A model generated the notes under the pieces. The model was not told where the DNA came from and did not search any database. It was given only the letters and a program-made list of their open reading frames with translations. This document shows positions 18,673-28,800 of a stretch of DNA of 64,000 nt, in pieces (position 1 is the first letter of the stretch; each line of letters starts with the position of its first letter). The DNA comes from Erythrobacter insulae (GTDB lineage: Bacteria > Pseudomonadota > Alphaproteobacteria > Sphingomonadales > Sphingomonadaceae): assembly GCF_007004095.1 (NCBI RefSeq), contig NZ_VHJK01000001.1, forward strand, positions 1,430,501-1,494,500. The letters are read 5' to 3'. Made by a program: the position numbers and the translations under genes.

Positions 18673-19605
18673 CTAGGTTTCGGAGACATACTGCTCGAAC
18701 AGCCGCCGGATATCTGCGGGGCGGGCCAAATCGGTTCCGGGTGTCAGCAATGCTGCGCCGCCAGCGGCCATGCCATATCGAAATGCCTCCTCATTGCTTT
18801 TTCCAGCGGCAAGGCAGTGCACCATCGCCGCGACGCAGCTATCCCCTGCGCCGACTGAACTTACAGATGCGACCTTCGGTGCTGCGCATTCTATCACATG
18901 CTCGGCGCTGGCCAGAATGCCGCCGCGCTCGCCTAGACTTACAACGATGAGCCTGGCGCTCCCGCTTCTGGCGATATCCTGCGCGGCTTTGCCGATCAGG
19001 ATCGGATCGGAGATATCTTCGCCGATGAGCTGCTGGAATTCCTTGAGGTTGGGCTTGACCATCTCAAGCTTGCCCGCCGCGACCGCCGCTTTGAGTGCAT
19101 CTCCTGAGCTATCCAGCACGGTTCGAACGCCGCGCTGCTTTGCATCAGAAGCCACTTGGGCATAGAAATCGGCGGGTATCCCGCGCGGCAACGAGCCGCT
19201 TATGACAAGGTAGTCGCACTCGACCGATGACAGTCGATCAAGGCAGGTGTGCCATTCCGCTTCGCTGATCACTGGGCCAGCTGGAACAATGCGATATTCG
19301 TGGCCACTCGATTGTTCAAACATGGTTGCGCTGATGCGCGTTTCGCCTTCGATGGACACCGGCTCGCGAACAATCTGGTGCAGATCGAGCAAGGCATCGA
19401 GCGCGGCGCCAGTCGATCCACCGGACATATAGACGCAGCGGGCATTTCCGCCGAGCCGCACGAACACCCTCGCGACATTGATACCGCCGCCTCCGGGATC
19501 GGCTTTCTGTTCGGCCGTCCGCAGCTTGTCGCTATGGACAAATCGGTCGAGCGAATATGCGACATCGATCGTCGGATTAAGAGTGAGCGTCGCGATGTTC
19601 ATCAT
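18673..19605 (-). CDS. PfkB-family hexose-phosphate kinase (6-phosphofructokinase II/1-PFK type)
   Basis: Ribokinase-fold sugar kinase of about 310 residues. It has LTLNPTIDVAYSLDRF at the N-terminus, the Gly-rich GGGGINVARVFVRLGGNA, EFQQLIGEDI in the middle and the PfkB signature SSVGAGDSCVAAMVH with the catalytic Asp. It phosphorylates fructose 6-phosphate, fructose 1-phosphate or tagatose 6-phosphate; the exact substrate is not readable. The start is at the ATG-ATG pair near 19605, with AGGAAG upstream. It is divergent from a phosphoribosyltransferase, a pairing also seen as Rv2029c/Rv2030c in the DosR regulon. A shared dyad box sits midway. Confidence 0.87.
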   Translation of the reverse strand: MMNIATLTLNPTIDVAYSLDRFVHSDKLRTAEQKADPGGGGINVARVFVRLGGNARCVYMSGGSTGAALDALLDLHQIVREPVSIEGETRISATMFEQSSGHEYRIVPAGPVISEAEWHTCLDRLSSVECDYLVISGSLPRGIPADFYAQVASDAKQRGVRTVLDSSGDALKAAVAAGKLEMVKPNLKEFQQLIGEDISDPILIGKAAQDIARSGSARLIVVSLGERGGILASAEHVIECAAPKVASVSSVGAGDSCVAAMVHCLAAGKSNEEAFRYGMAAGGAALLTPGTDLARPADIRRLFEQYVSET

Positions 19606-19662
19606 GGCGGGTATCTTCCTGAGCGGTAACCCCACTCTGCCAGTAGGCGCGAGGCGCTGAAG

Positions 19663-19678
19663 CAAGGAACCTTACGTA
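19663..19678. promoter_or_regulatory. Shared candidate stress dyad box between pfkB and the phosphoribosyltransferase
   Basis: CAAGGA-ACCT-TACGTA lies almost exactly midway in the divergent spacer, 57 bp from the pfkB start and 56 bp from the phosphoribosyltransferase start. One site could therefore activate both genes. Confidence 0.55.
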
Positions 19679-19734
19679 TACCGGCCGGCTGCTCATATGC
19701 CGATCTTAGCGCTCTCGGTTTGAAAGGGAGCGAT

Positions 19735-20409
19735 ATGATTTTTGGCATGGCCGAATTTGCGGATCGGCAGGATGCTGGCCGTCAGCTTGCTCAGGCCTTG
19801 CTTGAACTCGATCTACCAGATCCCGTCGTTCTCGCTCTGCCGCGCGGCGGCGTGCCGCTTGGCTTTGAGATTGCAAAAGAGTTGGATGCTCCGCTTGATC
19901 TCATAATGGTCAGAAAAATCGGCGCGCCCGGTCATGCTGAATTCGGGATCGGTGCAGTGGCCGATGGAACCGATCCATATGTGGTCATAGATAAGGATAT
20001 GGCTCAGGCAGTAGGCGCCGACCTCGCGTATCTACAGCGCGTACTTGAACAGAATATCGCAGAAATCGGCAGGCGGCGCATCGCATATGGGATTGAACAC
20101 CCAGTCCCCTTGAAAGGCCGGACGGCGATTGTCGTTGATGATGGCATTGCGACTGGAAATACGGTCAAAGCCGCGCTTAAGGCGATCGCCCGCGCTTCAC
20201 CTGCGAGGGTCATTCTTGCTGTACCGGTTGCCGCGCAAGATACGCTGACGAAAATCAGACCTCTTTGTGATCAAATTATTTGCCTTCATGCCCCGCGCGC
20301 CTTTCAGTCTGTTGGCGTTCACTATGCAGACTTTGGCCAGATCACCGATGCGCAAGTCGTGACGCTGCTTAATCGGGTGCGCCGTTCTAAAGGTGTCGTT
20401 CCCAACTAA
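19735..20409 (+). CDS. Phosphoribosyltransferase (COG1926 type)
   Basis: Type I PRTase-fold protein of about 224 residues. The PRPP-binding loop reads AIVVDDGIATGNTVKAAL. Other family features are VLALPRGGVPLGFEIAKEL, DLIMVRKIGAPGHAEFGIG and the C-terminal FQSVGVHYADFGQITD. The start ATG at 19735 follows AAAGGGAG, though an in-frame TTG lies 15 bp upstream. COG1926 proteins have no settled substrate; the N-terminal half of mycobacterial Rv2030c is homologous and DosR-controlled. It is transcribed away from pfkB over a shared dyad box. It may link to the PRPP metabolism encoded nearby. Confidence 0.85.
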   Translation: MIFGMAEFADRQDAGRQLAQALLELDLPDPVVLALPRGGVPLGFEIAKELDAPLDLIMVRKIGAPGHAEFGIGAVADGTDPYVVIDKDMAQAVGADLAYLQRVLEQNIAEIGRRRIAYGIEHPVPLKGRTAIVVDDGIATGNTVKAALKAIARASPARVILAVPVAAQDTLTKIRPLCDQIICLHAPRAFQSVGVHYADFGQITDAQVVTLLNRVRRSKGVVPN

Positions 20410-20424
20410 TCCGGTTCCCCTCGA

Positions 20425-22827
20425 TCAGCCCGTTTTCCGGCTTGGCCGGTCACGGCGTTCGGCGCCCGCCACATGCTCTTTTACAGCGATAAAACTGTCG
20501 GGTGTGACCGAAATGGAATCGATCCCGCACTCAACCAGAAATTCCGCGAAATCGGGATGGTCGCTGGGCGCTTGGCCGCACAGCCCGACAGCGGTGCCGT
20601 TTGCATGCGCCTCGGCGATGACGTGGGCGATCATCCACTTAACGGCTGGATCGCGTGCATCGAATTGATCGGCCAGCAATTCGGAATCGCGGTCGATTCC
20701 GAGCACGAGCTGGGTAAGGTCATTGCTCCCGATTGAAAATCCGTCGAACCGCGAGGCGAATTGACCGGCGAGCACGACATTGCTTGGAACTTCGCACATG
20801 ACGAGCACTTCAAGGTTGTTCTGCCCCCGTTCAAGGCCGTTTCTGGCCATTTCCTCAAGGACCAGATCGGCCTCGCCTATGGTCCGGCAAAACGGGATCA
20901 TGACCGCAGCATTATCAAATCCCAAATCATCGCGCAGACGCTTGATCGCCTGGCATTCGAGCGCAAATGCTTGCCGAAAGAGCGGCGAAATATAGCGCGA
21001 GGCTCCTCTGAATCCGAGCATCGGGTTTTCCTCTACCGGTTCAAAAAACTGGCCTCCGATCAAATCTGCATATTCATTGGTCTTGAAATCGCTGAACCGG
21101 ATGATTGTGCGTTTCGGGTGAAGCAATGCTGCGATACGGGCGAGTCCGCGCGCAAGGCTGTTTACATAAAAGTCGGTGTATCCTTCGTGCCCCATCACCA
21201 AACGCTCGATCGCTTCGCGCGCGCCGCGATCCTTGACCCGCTCAGGCTGAAGCAGCGCCATTGGATGCGCCTTGATCAGATGCGAGATGACGAACTCCAT
21301 CCGGGTCAGGCCCACCCCATCTGCAGGCAGTTTCCACCAGCGATACGCGGCAGTTGGATCGGCAAGGTTCAGCATCACCTGCGTCCGTGTTTGCGGCACA
21401 GAGGCCAGATCGATCCGTTCGTGGCGGATTTCGGCGAAGCCTTCATACACGAGCCCTCGATCCCCTTCGCAGCAGCTGACAGTCACTTCCTGCGCGTCTA
21501 CCAGTCTCTGGGTCGCATCGCCGCAACCGACAATTGCAGGCAGGCCCAGTTCGCGGCTGACAATGGCCGCATGCGACGTGCGCCCACCATGATCGGTGAC
21601 GATGGCAGCGGCGCGCTTCATGACGGGCACCCAATCGGGATCCGTGATCCCTGTCACCAAAACCGATCCCGGCACGAGCCGATCAATGTCGCTGGCATTG
21701 TGGATGATGCAGACCTTGCCGCTGGCGGCTTCAGATCCAATCGCCGCGCCTTCTGTCAACGCGCGTCCCTTGCCTTCAAGCGTGACAGAATGAATCGCGC
21801 TTACATCGTCCTGACCCCGAACCGTTTCTGGCCTAGCCTGCACGATGAACAGCGCGCCGCCGGGCCCGTCTTTGGCCCATTCCATGTCCATCGGGCAGCC
21901 ATAATGGTTCTCGATGATAACAGCCCAACGGGCCAGCTGGAGGATTTCGCCTTCGTTCAAGACAAACCGTGTTCTCTCCGGTGTTTCAGTAATGACCGTG
22001 CGCGTTGCCTCATCGCCGTCCGCATAGACAAGCTTGCGCTGTTTCGAGCCAAGCCGCTTTTCGATGATCGGCACAAGCGTATGATCGCCGAGCAGCGGCT
22101 TAAAAATCTGATATTCGTCTGGCTCAACAGATCCTTGCACGACGCTTTCACCCAGGCCCCATGCTGCATTGATCAGCACCACTTTGTCGAACCCGGTTTC
22201 CGTGTCGATCGAGAACATCACACCGGCGCCCGCCAGATCGGAGCGGATCATCATCTGAACCCCAACTGATAGTGCCACAGCCTGATGGTCGAAACCCTTG
22301 GCTTCGCGATAGGCGATCGCGCGATTGGTGTAGAGCGAGGCGAAGCAACGCCGGCAGGCATCAAGCAACGCGGCCTCCCCGGTGATATTCAAAAAGGTCT
22401 CTTGTTGTCCGGCAAAGCTGGCATCCGGCAAATCTTCTGCCGTCGCGCTTGAGCGAACGGCAACGCTCATTTGGTCGCTGGCGCAGCGATTTTGCAGTTC
22501 GCGGTAGGATGCGACTATTTCGGCGGCGCTGTCCTCGGGCCACTGGCCTGCCAGTATTGCCCGGCGGATCGTTTCGCCCGTCTCTGACAATGTCGATGCG
22601 CCTTGCGAAAACTGAACAAGCTGCCGGGTAATGATATCATCGATCCGATTCTGCTTTAGAAACCGCCGATAAGCCGAGGCGGTTGTCGCAAATCCCGGCG
22701 GAACACGTATGCCTTTTCCGTCAAGCGCGCCGATCATTTCTCCCAGCGACGCGTTTTTGCCGCCGACCTCGCCAATATCGGCGCGCGTGAGGTTTTCGAA
22801 CCAGCGGATGCTTTCGCAATGCTTCAT
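20425..22827 (-). CDS. ppsA: Phosphoenolpyruvate synthase
   Basis: Converts pyruvate and ATP to PEP, AMP and phosphate (gluconeogenic direction). The 800-residue protein shows the N-terminal nucleotide-binding domain (EVGGKNASLGEMI, VAVRSSATAEDLPDASFAG), the swivelling phosphohistidine domain with GGRTSHAAIVSRELGLPAIV (active-site His), and the C-terminal PEP-binding barrel with MIPFCRT, GSNDLTQLVLGIDRDS and LCGQAPSDHPDF. The ATG at 22825-22827 overlaps the stop of the giant glucan synthase (ATGA), which fixes the start despite a long open frame upstream. It is the third gene of the usp-ndvB-pps operon, supplying gluconeogenic precursor next to a polymer-making enzyme. Confidence 0.93.
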   Translation of the reverse strand: MKHCESIRWFENLTRADIGEVGGKNASLGEMIGALDGKGIRVPPGFATTASAYRRFLKQNRIDDIITRQLVQFSQGASTLSETGETIRRAILAGQWPEDSAAEIVASYRELQNRCASDQMSVAVRSSATAEDLPDASFAGQQETFLNITGEAALLDACRRCFASLYTNRAIAYREAKGFDHQAVALSVGVQMMIRSDLAGAGVMFSIDTETGFDKVVLINAAWGLGESVVQGSVEPDEYQIFKPLLGDHTLVPIIEKRLGSKQRKLVYADGDEATRTVITETPERTRFVLNEGEILQLARWAVIIENHYGCPMDMEWAKDGPGGALFIVQARPETVRGQDDVSAIHSVTLEGKGRALTEGAAIGSEAASGKVCIIHNASDIDRLVPGSVLVTGITDPDWVPVMKRAAAIVTDHGGRTSHAAIVSRELGLPAIVGCGDATQRLVDAQEVTVSCCEGDRGLVYEGFAEIRHERIDLASVPQTRTQVMLNLADPTAAYRWWKLPADGVGLTRMEFVISHLIKAHPMALLQPERVKDRGAREAIERLVMGHEGYTDFYVNSLARGLARIAALLHPKRTIIRFSDFKTNEYADLIGGQFFEPVEENPMLGFRGASRYISPLFRQAFALECQAIKRLRDDLGFDNAAVMIPFCRTIGEADLVLEEMARNGLERGQNNLEVLVMCEVPSNVVLAGQFASRFDGFSIGSNDLTQLVLGIDRDSELLADQFDARDPAVKWMIAHVIAEAHANGTAVGLCGQAPSDHPDFAEFLVECGIDSISVTPDSFIAVKEHVAGAERRDRPSRKTG

Positions 22828-25800
22828 GCGCTTTGGCCTCCCAATACTTCTTTTTCGATCTCCGCCTGATCGGCAGTCTGTTCGCCAATTGTGGCGATGA
22901 CTTTGCGGACTTCTCCGCGTGGAGGAAATTCGATGAGGCTGAGATCGGTTGTTTGGCCGTCCACCTGCAAGCGAGCAGTGGTGCGCCCGTGCGCGTGCGG
23001 GGTGCGCACGACGCGCAGATCGATCATGCCGCCACCTCGGCTCAGGCGCGCTTCGTAACCGTCCCAGCCATCGGGCAGCGACGGCGCGATATGCAGTTTC
23101 CCATCGCGCAGTGTCAGGCCCAATATGCCTTCGACTGCGAGACGCCATGTCCACGCCGCTGCGCCTGTGTACCAACTCCACCCGCCGCGTCCGCGAAGCG
23201 CTCCGACCGAGCATATGTCGGCCGCCACGGCATAGGGTTCGGTCCGATAAAGTGTGGCCTTGGCATGATCCAGTGAATGGCGGACCGGGTTCAGCGCGTC
23301 GAAAATCCGGTGCGCCTCTTCCCCTTGGCCTGTGCGCGCCAAAGCCAATCCCAGCCATGCAGCAGCATGAGAGTATTGTCCGCCATTCTCGCGGACGCCG
23401 GGCGGGTACGCCATAATATAACCGGGGTCATGCGCGGACTTGTCAAAAGGGGGCCAGAGCAAACGCATGATCTTTGCATCATCATCGGACAGTTCGCGAA
23501 ACGCCGCCTGTATTGCTGCTCTGCTTCGATGGGTAAGTGGTCCGGCAAAGACGGACCAGGACTGCGAGATGGAATCGATTTGGCATTCGGCATTTTCCAG
23601 CGAGCCTAATGGGGTTCCCTCGTCATCATAGGCCCTGCGATACCATTCGCCGTCCCAACCTTGCGCCTCGGCATTACGGCGCCAGATAGACGCACGGCCA
23701 GCCCAATGGCGGGCTTGTTGTGTGCGACCAATCCGGCGTTCACAATGGGCAAGGGAAGCGGCGCAGACAGAGGCAAACCATGCGAGCCATACGCTTTCGC
23801 CGCGTCCTTCGTCCCCGACCCGGTCCATTCCATCATTCCAGTCTCCGGCCCCAATCAGCGGAAGGCCGTGCCGACCCAGCGTGACATTTTCCAATGCGCG
23901 CTCGCAGTGGTCGATCAGAGGGCGCGGTTCCGATTTGGCGTCGAAGAGTGCGTAGCGATCATGCTCTTCATGCGAAAGCGGCGGTGCCTGAAGAAAGGGT
24001 ACCTCTTCGTCGAGGATCGAAGTGTCGCCGGTCGTATTGACATAATGCGCAGCCGCATAAGGCAGCCACAGCAAGTCGTCCGAGCACCGGGTGCGGACGC
24101 CTCGGCCCAGCGGCGGATGCCACCAATGCAAAACGTCCCCTTCTTCAAACTGGTGGGCTGCGCAATCAAGGATATGCGCCCGCGTCCGCTCCGGGTCTGC
24201 ATGCAGAAATGCAAGCGCATCCTGTAACTGGTCGCGAAAACCGATTGCGCCGCTGGCCTGATAAAACCCGCTGCGGGCAAGAATGCGGGACGATAGACTC
24301 TGGTATAGCAACCAGCGATTGACCATCACGTTCATTGCCGGGTCCGGGGCCGTGATCTCAATGGACCCCAGCAGCCCGTCCCAATAGGATTTTCGCTCTT
24401 GTTCGTTACTTGCGGTGCGGCCCGGCGTACGCCATTCGCGCGCCAGATCGATAGCGGCAGCTTCGTTTTCCGCTTCGCCAAGCAGGAATTCAACGTCGAC
24501 AGACTTTCCCGGAGGCAAATCGACATGGACCTGATAAGCGGCGCAGGTATCGCCGCCCGCAATCTCAGCACCGCTGAGGCCCCAGCATTTTAGCGCTGCC
24601 GGTTGCGCGATATCTCCGATCCGCCCCAAAAACTCTTGTCTGTCGGTTGTAAAGCCGTGCGGATCGAGATTGGCGGTGAGAAACGCTGCACGACCGGTGA
24701 ACTCGGCCGACCACGGATTTGTCGCAAGGATCGTTTGTGCAGAGTGATCGAAGCGGGTGTGGACGTGTCGGCGCGCAATTCCGGGAAGGGATCCGAGCAA
24801 CCATTCTGCGTAATATGTTGCGGTGATAAGCCGCGGGCCGGCACCTGGATTGCGAAGAGAAAGCCGTGCGATCTTTATCGCGGCCTTGTGCGCGATTGAG
24901 ACGTTCAAGACTTGCTCGATCCCGCGGCTCGACTGCCGCCATTCGGTGTAGCCTGCCCCATGAATGATCTGGCAGACAGCGTCGCGTCCGGCTGGATCGG
25001 GCGTTACCGACCAGACCTGCGCGGTTTCTTCGTCACGCAGGTAGACGACCTCGGTCTGGCGGTCCGATACCGCGTCATTGGTCCACGGGGTCAGACGGTA
25101 TTCGCCGCTATTCTGTGACCACGTAAATCCGCCGCCAGCCTCTGTCACAAGCGTGCCGAAACCCTCATTGGCCAACACATTGACCCACGGAGCTGGTGTG
25201 GATTGCCCCGGCTCCAGATGAATCAGATATTCCCGCCCATCCGGGGTGAAACCGCCAAAGCCATTGTCGAACAGCAGATCATCTGGGCGCCGCAGGTCTC
25301 GTTCTCGTTCGGGTTCAAAATCGTGCGACGGGATAATCGGCGGCGCGTCGAGCTGCGCCGGAGGGGCCGCGTCAAGCTGGTCAGTCAGCGAGCCTGCCGA
25401 GCCGCTCAGGATGACCCACGCCATGCTTTCCAAAAGGCGAACCTGGTCGCTGCCGATCTGGTCTGCAAAAGCCAAGTGGATACCGCCAGGACGGCCAAGC
25501 ATCTCGGTCGCGCCAATTTCCTGCAGCAATTGCCTTAGCTCATCGCGCAGCGGCTCTACATAGGCCGAACCCAGCGATTGGAGGATCACCACATCGATTT
25601 CGAGCCCCGCCCGTCGCCAAAGCTGATGCGCACCGATGATCGTATCGAGCACGCCTTCCTCGCCGATTTCCCGGCGCAGGAGCAGAATCGGGAAATCGCC
25701 AGACAGCGCCAATCCCCACAGATTGGATTGGCCAAACCGGTTTCTTCGGATCACGGCCGCCGGAGCGCGCAGAGCATCCTGCGGATACACCAGAAGCGAG

Positions 25801-28800
25801 CTGAGCGACTGGACTTGCGGCAAATCTGCAGGATCGATCCGGGCGCGCCGGATGGCTCTGGACATGTCCGCCTCTGCATCGTCGAAAATCCACCGGACGG
25901 ACGATTGGGTAGCGTGCCGTTCCAGCACATCCAGCGCCACCTTTCGAGAACTCGCCGCTATTGTGACGAGACAATATTGCGCCGTCTCTCCAGGTTTCAG
26001 ATCAAACGATAATTGGAACACGGATACGGGATCGAGAGTCCATCCCTGGCTGTTTGAGAGGGGGCGGGATGCCCCCAGCGGGCCTTTCTGGGACCGATTG
26101 CGGCCAATGAATGTCCTGCGGTCCGTCTCGAACGCGAAATCCGTCACAATCCCGTCGGGGCCGATTATGTATTGCAGCACGACCGGCGGCGTGTCTTCGG
26201 GTCTACGGGCCCGCCGAGTGAACAGCACTGCGCCCGGCTCAGGCAGATGCTCACTTTCCACGAAGAGCTTGCTAAAGGCGGGGTGACGCTCATCCTCCAA
26301 TGGCGGGGCCAGCACGATTTCGGCATAGGTCGTAAGCCGCAACCGGCGATTGCGTTCACTCTGATTGGTTAGAACCAATCGCCGAAGCTCAATGTCTTCA
26401 TTTGCTCCCACGGTGACTTCGAGGTCGGTATGAATCTCGTGATATTGCCGGTGAAATTGGGCTTTGTGTGAATGAAAGGTGATGTGCTCCTCGTCGGCAT
26501 CGACCCCGGTTGGCTGCTGCGTCGCGGACCACACGCGCTCGCTACGTTCATCGCGAAGGTAAAACCACATGCCCTCGGCATCGAGTGTCGCATCTGGGAC
26601 AAATCGCGTTATCGACTGGCCATTCCAGCGAAGGCCGCCAGCGCCCGCAGCGGAAATGCGTGTTGATAGCCGTCCATTACCAAGCACGTGCGCTTCGGTG
26701 CGATTTCGGTTGGCGGGCGTCCAGCTATAGCGAATACGCGGCTGCGCTGCGTCTTGTTCAGCCGTATCAACAAGTTCGAGGCGCCGGATTTCAGCGGGCA
26801 ATTCGTGCGGCACGCGTTCCGACAACAGCAACTCTGTCATCCGGATACGCGGGTCACGCATGAACCGTTCGACCAGCTTGTCGCCATTCAAGATGTTGGC
26901 AATGGCGCATAGGATCATTCCCTGATGATGCGCCATGAATGCATTCACAGGCGCGAACTTCCGATCGGAGGGAACTCGTTCTGTCGTGAAATCGACCGCT
27001 TCCCAAAACCCGTAGCGCCCGGCTGCGCCTATGGCCTCCAGCCGTTTCAGATTGGCTTGTGCCTCTACCGGGTTTATCGCCAATGCGAGCGCAGAGGCAT
27101 AGGGCGCGATGACGGTATCCCGCGCCAATCCGCGCCGCAGCCCAAGGCCGGGAACGCCAAAAGCCTGATAGCGGAACCGGTGTTCGGGATCCCTTGCAGA
27201 GAAGGCGGATTCAGAGATGCCCCACGGCGTGTTTGCTTGCTTGCCGTGGTTCTGATGGATCGAAACCGCTACGCGATCACTTTCGCCCAGCAACGTCTCC
27301 GGGGCTCCTGGCATCAACAGGCGCGGCATCAAATATTCGAACATTGAGCCATTCCACGATACCAGCGCCACACCTTCATTCGCCCGCGTGACGGGCCGAC
27401 CAAGATGGAACCAGTGTTCGGTTGCGACATCGCGCTTGGCGATCGCGAAAAAGCTTGCGATGCGCGCTTCGGATGCAAGCAGATCGTAGTGATGCGGATC
27501 GATTTTCGCGGTGCTGACATTGTACCCGATGGAAAAGAGCCGGCGCTCGGTGTCGTAGAGCCATGAAAAGTCCATGTTCCATGCCAGAGCATCGAATTCA
27601 TCCGCGAGAGCGCGCAGCGCGTCGCCATGGGCCTGATCCTGTTCTGCGTCGTTTAACATCGTGTGCAAGTGATGGTGCAGCCGGTCCAACCAGACATTCA
27701 GATCGCGGACCTGCTCCGGCATTGCGCGCGCCGCTGTGTCCATGATCTTTGTGCCTGCCTCCTCAACGCGCGGTAGATCGTGGTGGCAGAGGTTCCGCAA
27801 TTTGCAGAGCAGCTCGCTGCTACCCTCGTGATGCCTTTGCGCGCGCTCGCAAAGCTCGCCGAGAAGTTTTGTGAAAGCACCGCTTTTATCCAGCCCGGCC
27901 GAATGCTCGGCGATCAGGTCGGCTACAACCTTTAGCCCCTCCCACCGCTGCTCCTCCAAGGTTTTGCGGGTTCCTGCATCCCGGAGGCTGTGTGCAAAGG
28001 CGATAAATGATGCCGCCAGATTGCCGCTATCGACCGTCGATACATAACGCGGCTCGAGCGGTCTGAGATGATGCGTTTCGTACCAGTTGAGAAAGTGGCC
28101 GCGATAGCGCTCCAGCCGCTCAAGGCTTTCGAGCACGTTCTTGGATCTTGCGACCAATTCTGCTCGTCCGATAAAGCCCAGATCCCATGCGCTTGCGGTC
28201 GAAAGCAAGAGCATCCCGATATTGGTTGGTGAGGTGCGATGCCCGATTTCCTCGTGCGGAGGGCCCTGGTAATTGTCAGGCGGCAGCCAATTGTCGCTCG
28301 GACCTGCAAAAGTTTCAAAATAGAGCCAAGTCTTGCGCGCCAATCGCATAAGGTACGGCGTGTCGAGTTTGGCTTTGTTATCGGTTCTCTTGCGTTTTGG
28401 GCGCTCGATAAGGAGCGCTATCTCGGGCGCCAATGCCCATGGGACAAGCAAGATCATCGCAGGCCACAGCGCCTCTGGTCGCAGCAGGAATGTCGCAAGG
28501 CCGATCGAAGCTGCGAGCGGCGGAGCATAAGCCATTTGTTGCCACACCCGCGCGCGATCCCTGCCGGTCTGGTGCGCCTGCGTTACATGGGCAGCCGAGG
28601 TCCATTCCAGCAAATTGCTCTGGCTGATATAAATCCGCCAGAGCGTCCTGAAGATCGCATCCAGCGATAGCGCGGCTTCATGCAGCATGAACGCAATGAC
28701 GAGGAGCCAACGCCCGGCCTGATCGGAAAGCCTGCGCCAAAATCCGATGGCCACTTTTAGCCGCCGGCCCCGGGCGAGGCCGGTAACAAGATCGATAAAC

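Noticed and set aside
17812..18858. A 348-residue plus-strand open frame
   Set aside because: Antisense to the alcohol dehydrogenase and extending into pfkB; no recognisable protein features.
20761..22269. A 502-residue plus-strand open frame
   Set aside because: It lies wholly antisense to the well-supported PEP synthase, has no family motif and a Cys/His/Arg-rich composition typical of a shadow frame in GC-rich DNA.
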